Source: Thalassospiraceae bacterium LMO-SO8 (lineage in GTDB: Bacteria; Pseudomonadota; Alphaproteobacteria; Rhodospirillales; Casp-alpha2). From it: a DNA stretch of 64,000 bases. The position numbers were made by a program, and so were the translations under genes. The stretch is from contig CP134226.1 of assembly GCA_031655335.1 (NCBI GenBank), positions 682,001-746,000 on the forward strand, in the 5' to 3' direction. Each line of letters opens with the position of its first letter. Positions within the stretch are counted from its first letter, which is position 1. Below the pieces are notes generated by a model. That model saw only the letters and a program-made list of their open reading frames with translations. It was not told where the DNA came from and searched no databases. Below are positions 1-9,903 of the stretch, one piece after another.

Positions 1-1494
1 TTCCTCTCGGACACCCACGGCCGCGGCCAGTCGTCCCGCGTGGAACTGGCGCTGACCAAGGACGGCAAGTTCCTCGCCCTGCGCACGACGACCGTCGGCG
101 GCATCGGCGCCTATGCCTGGACCGTCGGGCCGTTCACGCCCACGGGGGGCTCCGCCCGCACCCAGGGCGGCCCGTACCATTTTCCGGCCATGCACTATTG
201 GGGCCGCGCGGTGCTGACCAACACGGCCCCCATGGACCCCTACCGGGGGGCCGGCCGGCCGGAGGCGACGTTCCAGACCGAACGCATCGTCGAATACGCC
301 GCGCGCAAGCTGGGGTTCGATCCCATCGAGCTGCGGCGCAAGAACCTGATGCCCAAGGAAATGCTGCCGCACAAGACGCCCATGGGCCTCGACGTGGACT
401 CCGGCGACTTCCCGCTGTTGTTCGAAGAAACCCTCAAAATGGCGGAAAAGGCCGACCTGAACGCGCTGAAGGCCAAGGCCGAGGCCGCCGGCAAGAAATA
501 CGGCTTCGCCATAGCCCCCTATCTGGAATGCACGGGCGGCGGGCCGAAGGAGCACGCGGGCGTGACCTTCAACAAGGACGGCTCGATCGACCTTGCCGTC
601 GGCACGTCCTCCACGGGCATGGGGCACGAAACCTCCCTGGCCCAGATTCTCGCCGCCAACCTGGGCGTCGATATGGAGCGCATCAAATTCCGCCAGTCCG
701 ATACGACGGCCACGCCCTTGGGCGGCGGCCATGGCGGCTCGCGCGGGATGGAGGTCGGCGGCAACGCCGTCCAGCAGGCCGCGCAGGAAATCATCGAACT
801 GGCCAAGCCCGTCGCCGCCCGCCTGTTGCAGTCGGAAACGGACCAGGTCGAGTTCGAGGACGGCACCTTCAGGGCCGGGGCCTCGACGGTGTCCATGAAC
901 GACGTGATCGACGCCTCCATGGACAAGGACAAGCTGCCCGAGGGCATGGACGAGGGCTGCCTGGACCATTCGTCGGTGTTCGAACGGGGCGTCATCTCGA
1001 TCCCCAACGGCGTTCATGCGGCGGCCGTCGCGGTCGACCCGGAAACGGGCACGGTCGAATTCCTGGGTTACTGGGTGATGGACGACTTCGGCACCATCAT
1101 CAACCCCATGCTGGCCGACGGCCAGGTCATGGGCGGCGTCGCCCAGGGCATCGGCCAGGCCTTCCTGGAAAACATCGTCTATGACCCGGATAATGGCCAG
1201 TTGGTGACCGGCTCGCTCATGGATTACGGCCTGCCCCATGCCGACGAGATCCCCAACATGGAGATCGGCTATTACGAGGGTGCTCCGACTAAGAAGAACC
1301 CGCTCGGCGTCAAGGGCGCGGGCGAAGCCGGCTGCGTCGGCGCCTGCCCGGCGGCGGTCAACGCGGTGCTCGACGCACTGAAGGATTACGGCGTCACCCA
1401 TATCGACATGCCGCTGACGCCGCAGAAGGTGTGGAAGGCGATCCAGGCCAAGGGCGCCTTCGATCCCAAGGGACTGCTCGGCGACGCCGCCTGA
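1..1494 (+). CDS. Molybdopterin-binding subunit of a xanthine dehydrogenase/CoxL-family hydroxylase (5' truncated)
   Basis: The reading frame is open from base 1, so the start lies before the window; about 497 C-terminal residues are present. It belongs to the large subunit family that holds the Mo-molybdopterin cofactor of hydroxylases such as xanthine dehydrogenase. Visible landmarks are an active-site loop PYRGAGRPEA (near 235-265), the glycine-rich GGGHGGSRG segment, and a C-terminal KGAGEAG that carries the conserved catalytic Glu. The loop is of the RGAGR (form II) kind, not the AYxCSFR loop of true CO dehydrogenase, so the substrate is probably an organic heterocycle or aldehyde. Small and medium subunits are not visible and may lie upstream. 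Family assignment is firm; substrate unknown. Confidence 0.9.
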   Translation, partial: FLSDTHGRGQSSRVELALTKDGKFLALRTTTVGGIGAYAWTVGPFTPTGGSARTQGGPYHFPAMHYWGRAVLTNTAPMDPYRGAGRPEATFQTERIVEYAARKLGFDPIELRRKNLMPKEMLPHKTPMGLDVDSGDFPLLFEETLKMAEKADLNALKAKAEAAGKKYGFAIAPYLECTGGGPKEHAGVTFNKDGSIDLAVGTSSTGMGHETSLAQILAANLGVDMERIKFRQSDTTATPLGGGHGGSRGMEVGGNAVQQAAQEIIELAKPVAARLLQSETDQVEFEDGTFRAGASTVSMNDVIDASMDKDKLPEGMDEGCLDHSSVFERGVISIPNGVHAAAVAVDPETGTVEFLGYWVMDDFGTIINPMLADGQVMGGVAQGIGQAFLENIVYDPDNGQLVTGSLMDYGLPHADEIPNMEIGYYEGAPTKKNPLGVKGAGEAGCVGACPAAVNAVLDALKDYGVTHIDMPLTPQKVWKAIQAKGAFDPKGLLGDAA

Positions 1495-1517
1495 TCCCGC
1501 TTTCCGATCCGATACCC

Positions 1518-1539
1518 GGGCCGCCCTACGGGGCGGCCC
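1518..1539. terminator. GC-rich hairpin after the molybdenum hydroxylase gene
   Basis: A perfect 9-bp stem, GGGCCGCCC with GGGCGGCCC, closes a TACG loop 24 bases after the stop codon at 1494. There is no clear U-run, so it may slow or protect the transcript end rather than act as a strict intrinsic terminator. Confidence 0.5.
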
Positions 1540-1578
1540 GCTTCATCTGTGGCCATCTCAGTTGTTGAAAGACCGACC

Positions 1579-2757
1579 ATGAAGATCACGAAAATCACAC
1601 CCAAGCTGATCAGCAAGTACCTGTTCGTCGAGATCGAAACCGACGCCGGGATCACCGGCCTGGGCGAATGCGGCAGCTGGGGCCAGTTGGAAGCGGCCCA
1701 GACGGCGGTCGAGAAGTTCGCCGACTACCTGATCGGCAAGGACCCGGGACCGATCGAGCACCATTGGAACGTCATGCATCGGTTCAGCCATTTCCGGGGC
1801 GCGGCCATCTGCGGCGCGATTTCGGCCATCGACATCGCCCTTTGGGACATCAAGGGCCAGGCCCTGGGCCAGCCCATCCACGCGTTGCTGGGCGGGCCGA
1901 CCCGCACCAAGGCCCGCGTCTACGGCCATGTAAAGGCGGAAACCAAGGACGAGATGGTCGCCAACTGCAAGAAGATGCAGGATCTGGGTTTCACCGCGGT
2001 CGGCCATTTCAATCCGTTCCTGGATGAAGACCGCGACAAGCCCTATTACAAAAGCCACGCGCGCAAGATCGACGACGCCGTCGCCGTGGTCGCCGCCGTG
2101 CGCGACGCCTGCGGCCCGGACCTCGACCTGTGCATCGAGATCCACCGCCGCCTGACCCCGGCCGAGGCCGTGGTGTTCGCCCAGGAACTGGAGCCCCTGC
2201 GCCCCATGTTCTACGAAGACCCCATCCGCCCCGACAGCCACGACGCCATGGCGCGGGTCAAGGACCGCATCAGCATTCCGCTGGCGACCGGCGAACGGTT
2301 CAATTCAATCTACGATTTCCAGGCGCTGTTGACCCGCGAAGGCGTCGATTACGTGCGCATTTCCGCCTGCCTGTGCGGCGGCATCACCGGGGCGCGCAAG
2401 ATCGCCGCCCTGGCCGAGGCCCATGACGTGCAGGTCATCCCGCACAACCCTCTGTCGCCCGTGTGCCTGTTCGCCGAACTGCAGCTGGACGCCGCGATCC
2501 CCAACTTCGCCATTCAGGAATATCCCACGGTCGGCGTCGGGTTCGAGGACAAGGGCACGTCCAACGAGCCGGGCACCGAATTGGCCGACAAGGCCGTGGT
2601 GACCAACGTGCCGACGTTCAAGGACGGCTTCGTCGACATCCCGACCGCGCCGGGCCTGGGCGTGAAGCTCGCCCCCGGGGCGGCGGAGAACTTCCCGCCG
2701 TTCCCGCGCAAGGTCCGCATGCGCCCCCATGCGGACGGCTTCATCGTCGATCAGTAG
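1579..2757 (+). CDS. Enolase-superfamily (mandelate racemase/muconate lactonizing) sugar-acid dehydratase
   Basis: The 392-residue protein has the capping domain and TIM barrel of the enolase superfamily, closest in look to galactonate/gluconate-type acid sugar dehydratases. Acidic metal ligands are visible in EIHRR, FYEDPI and LATGERF, and the barrel-end catalytic His is in IPHNPLSPV. Such enzymes abstract the proton alpha to a carboxylate with Mg2+ and usually lose water. I chose ATG 1579, because the sequence there (MKITKITPK) is the standard family start; an in-frame GTG at 1549 would add ten residues. It converges on the LeuCD-like operon, which ends 17 bp away. Family sure, substrate not. 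Confidence 0.88.
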   Translation: MKITKITPKLISKYLFVEIETDAGITGLGECGSWGQLEAAQTAVEKFADYLIGKDPGPIEHHWNVMHRFSHFRGAAICGAISAIDIALWDIKGQALGQPIHALLGGPTRTKARVYGHVKAETKDEMVANCKKMQDLGFTAVGHFNPFLDEDRDKPYYKSHARKIDDAVAVVAAVRDACGPDLDLCIEIHRRLTPAEAVVFAQELEPLRPMFYEDPIRPDSHDAMARVKDRISIPLATGERFNSIYDFQALLTREGVDYVRISACLCGGITGARKIAALAEAHDVQVIPHNPLSPVCLFAELQLDAAIPNFAIQEYPTVGVGFEDKGTSNEPGTELADKAVVTNVPTFKDGFVDIPTAPGLGVKLAPGAAENFPPFPRKVRMRPHADGFIVDQ

Positions 2758-2774
2758 GCGGGCGGCGCGGGCCC

Positions 2775-3401
2775 TCAGGCCCGTTTGCGGCGCTCTCCGA
2801 CAAACCAGGTATTCCGGCGGCGGTGATCGGCCTCGAACGCACGGATGTCATCCGTGAATTCGAGCGTATGGGCCACATGATCGCGGCCGGACAGCAGGTT
2901 TTCCCGCCGTTCGGGTTCGATGGCGAAGGCGATCCGTTCCCCGTCGGCAAGCGCGATCGTCTGCTCCGTCAGGTCGATCGTCATGCGGTTGGTCGCGGGA
3001 TCTTCGACCAGCGCCGCAATGCGGCCGAACACCGGGCCCGGCAGAACGATGGCCAACAGGCCGTTCTTTTCACAGTTGCCGAAAAAGATGCTGGCGAAGC
3101 TGGGGGCCAGGACCGCGCGGACACCGGCCTGCATCAATCCCCAAACGGCGTGCTCCCGGCTGGACCCGCATCCGAAATTCTCTCCCGCGACCAGGAAACA
3201 GGCGTCGCGGTAGGCGGGTTTGTTCAGGATGAAATCGGGATTCAGGCCCCCGTCCCGGCCCCGCAGATCATGAAACACGCCCTCGGCCAGTCCTTCGCGG
3301 TCGATCCGTTTCAGGAACTGTTTGGGCATGATCACGTCGGTATCGATGTTCGGCAGCGTCAGGGGCGCCGCGATGCCGGTCACCCGGGTGAAGGGCTCCA
3401 T
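2775..3401 (-). CDS. Aconitase-family hydratase small subunit (LeuD-like)
   Basis: The 208-residue swivel-domain subunit pairs with the large subunit just upstream. LeuD hallmarks are visible: NIDTDVIMPKQFLKRI near the N-terminus and the substrate-loop motif NFGCGSSREHAVW near residue 75. Its ATG overlaps the TGA of the large subunit gene, which indicates translational coupling. In leucine synthesis the pair isomerises 2- and 3-isopropylmalate. Here the operon is led by a GntR regulator and no other leucine gene is near, so a catabolic hydratase (for example a dimethylmaleate or methylmalate type) is as likely. Family firm, substrate inferred. Confidence 0.85.
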   Translation of the reverse strand: MEPFTRVTGIAAPLTLPNIDTDVIMPKQFLKRIDREGLAEGVFHDLRGRDGGLNPDFILNKPAYRDACFLVAGENFGCGSSREHAVWGLMQAGVRAVLAPSFASIFFGNCEKNGLLAIVLPGPVFGRIAALVEDPATNRMTIDLTEQTIALADGERIAFAIEPERRENLLSGRDHVAHTLEFTDDIRAFEADHRRRNTWFVGERRKRA

Positions 3402-4837
3402 CAGATGTCTCCGTCAAGCAGATCGCGGTAGTCGATCAGGTGTCCCGCGACCGCCGCGGCCGCGACCATGGCGGGCGACATCAGATGCGTCCGCGCGCCG
3501 CGTCCCTGGCGTCCTTCGAAGTTGCGGTTGGTCGACGAGGCGCAGCGGTCGCCGGCGTCCAGCACGTCGTCGTTCATGGCAAGGCACATGGAACAGCCCG
3601 AATCCCGCCATTCGAAGCCCGCGTCGCGGAACACCTTGGCCAAGCCCTCGGCCTCCGCCTGGCGACGCACCTCGCGGGAGCCGGGCACCACGATCGCCCG
3701 CACGGACGGAGACACCCGCCGCCCCCGCAGCACAGCCGCCGCCGCCCGCAGATCCTCGATCCGGCTGTTGGTGCAGGAACCGATGAAGGCGGCGTTGATG
3801 GCGATGTCGGCCGCCCGCATTCCCGGTGAAAGCCCCATGTACCGGAGCGCCTGTTCGGCCGCCGCGCGCGCCATGGCGTCGCCGCCCGCACGCGGATCGG
3901 GCACCCGGTCCGCGATGGCCATGCATTGGTCGGGGCTGGTGCCCCATGTCACCAGGGGGCTGATCGCGGCGGCGTCGACCTCGACCTCGCGATCGAACCG
4001 CGCGTCCGGGTCGCTGGCGAAGTTCCGCCATGATGCGACCCCCGCCCGCCATGCCGCGTCGTCGCCCGGCCGGCAGCGCCGCCGAAGATAATCAAAAACC
4101 TTTTCGTCGGATGCGATCAATGCGGCGCGGGCCCCGCATTCGACGGTCATGTTGCACAGGGTCATGCGTCCTTCCAGGGTCAGATCCCGGACCGCCGCCC
4201 CTGCATATTCGATGGCGTAACCGACGCCGCCCGACGCCCCCAGATCCCGGATCACGGCCATGACGAGGTCCTTTGCCGTGATCCCCTGGGCCGCATCGCC
4301 CCGGAAGGTCACGCGCATGTTCTTCATGCGGCGGTAAACCAGGGTCTGCGTCGCCAGAACGTGTTCGATCTCCGACGTCCCGATGCCGAAACCGAGCGCG
4401 CCGAAAGCGCCGTATGTCGTGGTGTGGCTGTCGCCGCAGGCGACGACCATGCCCGGCTGCACGCGGCCCGTTTCGGGCACGACGACGTGTTCGATCCCCT
4501 GACGGTCGTCGAACAGGTCGAATATCTCGATCCCGTGGCGGGCACAGTTGCGGACCAGGTTTTCGACCTGCAAGCGCGCGTCCGCGTCGGCGATTTCGTC
4601 GAGGCTGCCCAGACGGCGGGTCGGATTGACGTGGTCGACGACGGCAAGATGGGTATCCGGCCGCCACACGGGCCGCCCCCGGTCGTGCAGCCCGGAAAAC
4701 GCCTGGGGGCTGGTGTATTCGTTCATCACATGCAGATCGACGTACAACAGGACCAGCCCGTCGCCGAAGTCCCGCACCATATGGCTGTCGCAAAGCTTGT
4801 CGTAGAGGGTCCTTGCCCCTCCGTCGGTGTTACCCAT
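3401..4837 (-). CDS. Aconitase-family hydratase large subunit (LeuC-like)
   Basis: The 478-residue protein has the normal LeuC length. Three [4Fe-4S] ligands are visible: Cys355 in GSCTNSR and Cys415/Cys418 in SGCSMC. The start MGNTDGGART is preceded by a good GAGGAAG ribosome-binding site. It catalyses reversible dehydration/hydration of a hydroxy-dicarboxylate with the small subunit encoded immediately downstream. Only 12 bp separate it from the GntR regulator gene upstream, so regulator, large and small subunit form one transcript. The GntR control and catabolic surroundings make leucine biosynthesis doubtful. Conserved catalytic features suggest a functional enzyme. Confidence 0.88.
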   Translation of the reverse strand: MGNTDGGARTLYDKLCDSHMVRDFGDGLVLLYVDLHVMNEYTSPQAFSGLHDRGRPVWRPDTHLAVVDHVNPTRRLGSLDEIADADARLQVENLVRNCARHGIEIFDLFDDRQGIEHVVVPETGRVQPGMVVACGDSHTTTYGAFGALGFGIGTSEIEHVLATQTLVYRRMKNMRVTFRGDAAQGITAKDLVMAVIRDLGASGGVGYAIEYAGAAVRDLTLEGRMTLCNMTVECGARAALIASDEKVFDYLRRRCRPGDDAAWRAGVASWRNFASDPDARFDREVEVDAAAISPLVTWGTSPDQCMAIADRVPDPRAGGDAMARAAAEQALRYMGLSPGMRAADIAINAAFIGSCTNSRIEDLRAAAAVLRGRRVSPSVRAIVVPGSREVRRQAEAEGLAKVFRDAGFEWRDSGCSMCLAMNDDVLDAGDRCASSTNRNFEGRQGRGARTHLMSPAMVAAAAVAGHLIDYRDLLDGDI

Positions 4838-4849
4838 TTCTTCCTCTGC

Positions 4850-5563
4850 CTAAAGAACGGAAATGCCGAGCCCGTCGATCGCGGCCAGCAGTTTGCGCGC
4901 CCCGGTTTCACGCTGTTCGAAATGTTCCTGACGGGCCCGTTCCGGATCGCCCGACGCCAGCGTTTTGACCAATTTTCGATGGGCCTTGAGCGACGCCGCC
5001 TGCGTGCCTTCCGGCCGCGCCCGGTCGGCCACGAAATGGGCGCGCTGTGACAGATCCCGATAGGCGTAACCAACCTTGATCAGCGCCGGGTTGCCGGACA
5101 GGTCCAGCAAACGGCGGTGAAAGGCCTCGTCCACTTCGGTCCAGCGATGCATGTCCCCGGCCTTGATGGCGTCCGCCATGTCGTCGCAGATCGCGTTCAG
5201 GCCGTCGGTCTCGGCGCGGGACGGCCCCCGCTCGGCGATCAGGCCGACTGCCATCACCTCGACCGAGGTGACGACCTGATAGAGGTCGCGCAGATTGTCC
5301 CGCGACAGAAGCTTCACGAAGATCCCCTTGCGCGGAAGGATGTCGACAAATCCTTCGGACTTAAGCCGCTGCAACGCCTCGCGCACGGGCGTGCGGCTGA
5401 TGTCGAGTTCCTGCGCGATCGATCGTTCGTCCAGCGGCGTGCCGGGGTGGAAGCCGTTGGTGATGATCCGGCGCTTGATCCATTCATAGGCCGCATCGCT
5501 GCTGAGCAGGGCCGGCGCTTCGGCATCTGGTTTTTCAAGAACGGCCAGCATCGATCGATCCAA
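4850..5563 (-). CDS. GntR-family regulator, FCD (FadR/VanR) type
   Basis: The 237-residue protein has an N-terminal winged helix-turn-helix (about 20-85, with SRTPVREALQRLKSEGF) and an all-helical C-terminal FCD ligand-binding domain (about 95-220) with typical metal-binding His positions (DEAFHRRLLDLSGN). FCD regulators usually sense carboxylates, which fits the hydratase genes it leads. The frame opens with TTG at 5563, but ATG at 5551 is also possible and no strong Shine-Dalgarno decides. A 10-bp palindrome at 5652-5661 lies upstream in the likely promoter and is a candidate autoregulatory operator. Confidence 0.88.
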   Translation of the reverse strand: MDRSMLAVLEKPDAEAPALLSSDAAYEWIKRRIITNGFHPGTPLDERSIAQELDISRTPVREALQRLKSEGFVDILPRKGIFVKLLSRDNLRDLYQVVTSVEVMAVGLIAERGPSRAETDGLNAICDDMADAIKAGDMHRWTEVDEAFHRRLLDLSGNPALIKVGYAYRDLSQRAHFVADRARPEGTQAASLKAHRKLVKTLASGDPERARQEHFEQRETGARKLLAAIDGLGISVL

Positions 5564-5618
5564 TCGGTGGTGTTTGGCGGCCGCGCCGAATGAACGTCAT
5601 CAGCGGGCGACTCAATGG

Positions 5619-5661
5619 TTGAACTCGGATTCAATATCTATAATATATTTACTGGCATGCC
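5619..5661. promoter_or_regulatory. Bidirectional promoter region with TGGCATGCCA palindrome
   Basis: On the plus strand TTGAAC (5619-5624) is 16 bp from TAATAT (5641-5646), a good sigma-70 arrangement. The minus strand shows a TTGGCA-like -35 overlapping the palindrome, followed by an AT-rich -10 region leading to the GntR gene. The perfect palindrome TGGCATGCCA at 5652-5661 sits between them and is the best operator candidate for that regulator. No other inverted repeat of similar quality is visible here. Confidence 0.45.
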
Positions 5662-5804
5662 AATTGAAAATCCAAAATGACGGGCCCCGGGATCACCACC
5701 TCCCAGGTTGATCAAAGCCTTGCTATCGGAAGGCGCGAAATCGCCCGCGGAACATCCAACCCACTGACCGCCGCATTTGTCCCTGGATGCGGCGGTATTC
5801 TTTT
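5653..5804 (+). ncRNA. Candidate plus-strand small RNA
   Basis: The plus-strand promoter at 5619-5646 faces away from the GntR gene into a stretch with no convincing gene on that strand, and the stretch ends in an intrinsic-terminator-like hairpin at 5768-5795 followed by TATTCTTTT. This predicts an RNA of about 150 nt. It contains the anti-Shine-Dalgarno-like string CCACCTCCC near 5699 and a short GGCG/CGCC hairpin. It could instead be an antisense or read-through product. Prediction only. Confidence 0.35.
5768..5804 (+). terminator. Intrinsic terminator
   Basis: A perfect 9-bp stem, CCGCCGCAT with ATGCGGCGG, is followed on the plus strand by TATTCTTTT. The opposite strand has no U-run, so the direction is plus. 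No plus-strand coding gene precedes it. Confidence 0.6.
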
Positions 5805-5817
5805 GTCCGGCGGACAG

Positions 5818-6156
5818 CTAGAGAACTTTCCCCTCGAACGGATGCCAGGCGTCCTTGTGTTCGATCTCGACCACCCACAAATCCGGGTCGCGCTTGATCG
5901 CGCGCTGGATGTAGTCGTCGGCCTCGGCCTCCGGCACCGTTTCGCCCTTGAAGGCTTCGAGCCAGCCGAGCTTGCCGTCCATGTCCGTGGCCTGGGTCAG
6001 CAGGCGGCAGGTCCCGTCGAGACGGTTCAATTTCAGGATCAGCGTCCCCGCCCGGTCGTCGCCCCGGCGCACCACCATGGCCGGCACGCCGTCGGCGTTG
6101 CAGCGGCGCACATGAGCCATGATCCATACGTCGGATGAGATGCGGTCGCTGACCAT
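5818..6156 (-). CDS. DUF1491 family protein
   Basis: The 112-residue protein matches the DUF1491 pattern known from Alphaproteobacteria: an early IMAHVRRCNADG segment, VVRRGD near residue 30, LKLNRLDGT, EAEADDYI and a DLWVVEIE stretch near the end. Function is unknown. The open frame runs far upstream on this strand, but that part only mirrors the ABC gene; ATG 6156 puts the start where the family normally begins. It is divergent from the ATPase gene 64 bp away. The name is recalled from the sequence pattern, not from a search. Confidence 0.75.
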   Translation of the reverse strand: MVSDRISSDVWIMAHVRRCNADGVPAMVVRRGDDRAGTLILKLNRLDGTCRLLTQATDMDGKLGWLEAFKGETVPEAEADDYIQRAIKRDPDLWVVEIEHKDAWHPFEGKVL

Positions 6157-6220
6157 TTCGGTTTCCAGTCCAGGTTCGGGATTGATAGTATCGCGCATCC
6201 ATAGGGAAGAGGAACATGCC

Positions 6221-7003
6221 ATGGCCGGTCCGGCCATCAACCTGGAAAACGTCAGCAAAAGCTTCGGCACCAATAAGGTGCTGCGGGGCATCGATCTGGA
6301 CGTGCCGGCGGGCGGGTCTCTGGTCGTCATCGGGCCGTCGGGCACGGGCAAGACGGTGTTGCTGAAAACCCTGATCGGCGTCCATGCCCCGGACGGCGGG
6401 CGCATCACCATCGACGGCACGGACGTGACCGCCCTCGACACCGGCGAAAAGCGCGCGCTGTACGGCCGGTTCGGCATGCTGTTCCAGAAATCGGGCCTGT
6501 TCGACAGCCTGCCGGTCTGGGAAAACGTCGCCTTCCGCCTGTTGCAGCAGGACGGCATGACCCGCCCCGAGGCCCGCGACCGCGCCATCGACAAGCTGGG
6601 CCTGGTCGGTCTGGCCCCGGGCGAAGCGGATTTATTTCCATCCGAATTGTCCGGCGGCATGCAGAAGCGCGTGGGCATCGCGCGGGCCATGGCGGCGAAC
6701 CCTGACGTGTTGTTGCTGGACGAGCCCACGGCGGGCCTCGACCCCATCATGTCCAACATCATCAACGACCTGATCCTGGAGGTCATGGACAAGACCGGGG
6801 CGACGGTAATCTCCGTCAATTCGGACATGCGGGGTGCTGGCCGCACGGCCCAGCGCGCCGCCATGATCTATGACGGGCGCATCATCTGGCATGGCCCGAC
6901 GTCCGACATGCGCGACAGCGGCAACCCCTACGTCGATCAGTTCGTCAACAGCCGCGCCGAAGGCCCGATCCCGACCATCGTCGACCCGGCGGCTGTCGCC
7001 TAG
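6221..7003 (+). CDS. MlaF-like ABC transporter ATPase with an altered H-loop
   Basis: This 260-residue ATPase resembles MlaF/Ttg2A, the ATPase of lipid-asymmetry (MCE) transporters. Walker A GPSGTGKT is at 38-45, the Q-loop in MLFQKSGLF near 87-93, signature LSGGMQKR at 143-150 and Walker B VLLLDEPT at 163-170. The C-terminal GNPYVDQFVNSRAEGP is typical of the group. The switch histidine, normally in THDM, is replaced: the protein reads VNSDM with Ser201. No permease, MCE or periplasmic partner is adjacent, although mla genes usually sit together. ATG 6221 follows a GAAGAGGA ribosome site. Either a specialised orphan or a lineage-wide variant. Confidence 0.85.
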   Translation: MAGPAINLENVSKSFGTNKVLRGIDLDVPAGGSLVVIGPSGTGKTVLLKTLIGVHAPDGGRITIDGTDVTALDTGEKRALYGRFGMLFQKSGLFDSLPVWENVAFRLLQQDGMTRPEARDRAIDKLGLVGLAPGEADLFPSELSGGMQKRVGIARAMAANPDVLLLDEPTAGLDPIMSNIINDLILEVMDKTGATVISVNSDMRGAGRTAQRAAMIYDGRIIWHGPTSDMRDSGNPYVDQFVNSRAEGPIPTIVDPAAVA

Positions 7004-7395
7004 CCGGTCTCTCCGTCCCTTGGCACGCGCGACGGTTTGGTCAGGATGAACCAGGCGCCATAGGCCATGACGGCGGCGGTGAGGGCCACCATGTATCCCG
7101 GCAGATCGCGGAAAAAGATGATGTAGACGAGGCTTGCCGACATCGCCGTGCAGGCGAAAATCTTGGCCGATACCGGAATGACCCCATAGCGGTCCCACTT
7201 GCGCAGCGGCGGGCCGAACAGGCGGTGATGGTAGAGCCAGTCGTGAAACCGTTTGCTGGACCGCGCGAAACACCATAGCGCGATCAGCATGAACGGCGTC
7301 GTCGGCAACACCGGAAGAATGACGCCGACCACCCCCAGAGCGACGAAGCCCCAGCCGAGAACGATCAGCACGGCGTTCCTGGCAGCCCTGGTCAC
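7000..7395 (-). CDS. DUF454 (YbaN-like) inner membrane protein
   Basis: This small membrane protein of about 131 residues carries the DUF454 signature LGVVGVILPVLPTTPFMLIALWCFARSSKRFHDWL, given here only by its parts: VILPVLPTTPF, then CFARSSKRFH. Two hydrophobic segments lie at the N-terminus and two near the C-terminus. Function is unknown. GTG 7395 has an AAAGGAAA site six bases upstream and gives the usual family length; ATG 7434 would add 13 basic residues. Its stop codon interlocks with that of the ABC gene on the other strand in a shared CTAG. Confidence 0.75.
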   Translation of the reverse strand: MTRAARNAVLIVLGWGFVALGVVGVILPVLPTTPFMLIALWCFARSSKRFHDWLYHHRLFGPPLRKWDRYGVIPVSAKIFACTAMSASLVYIIFFRDLPGYMVALTAAVMAYGAWFILTKPSRVPRDGETG

Positions 7396-7536
7396 GCGGA
7401 TTTCCTTTGCGCCCGTTAAGCGGCGGCGGTTCATCTTCGCGGTGACGCGAAGTCACCGTTATATTACCGATGGCTTAGGTGATTTCCCACTGTTGGCGTA
7501 GTACTGTTACATAATTCCGGACGGAGAAGAATTCGG

Positions 7537-9816
<2,280 letters not shown>

Positions 9817-9855
9817 GCCACGGACTCATACTCCTTGGCGCGGCGGCGTTTTTTT

Positions 9856-9882
9856 GGCAGAACACGGGGCTGCCCATTTTTC
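9856..9882 (+). terminator. Possible weak terminator between kinase gene and glnS
   Basis: GGCAG pairs with CTGCC across a nine-base loop and is followed by CATTTTTCT. The stem is only five base pairs, so the signal is weak. Confidence 0.3.
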
Positions 9883-9903
9883 TGAACCGGAGCATTTCCA
9901 CCC

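Noticed and set aside
5708-5715. TTGATCAA as an FNR site
   Set aside because: It lacks the four-base spacer between half-sites.
5818-6864. A 348-codon version of the DUF1491 gene
   Set aside because: All but the last third mirrors the ATPase gene; the family is about 110 residues.
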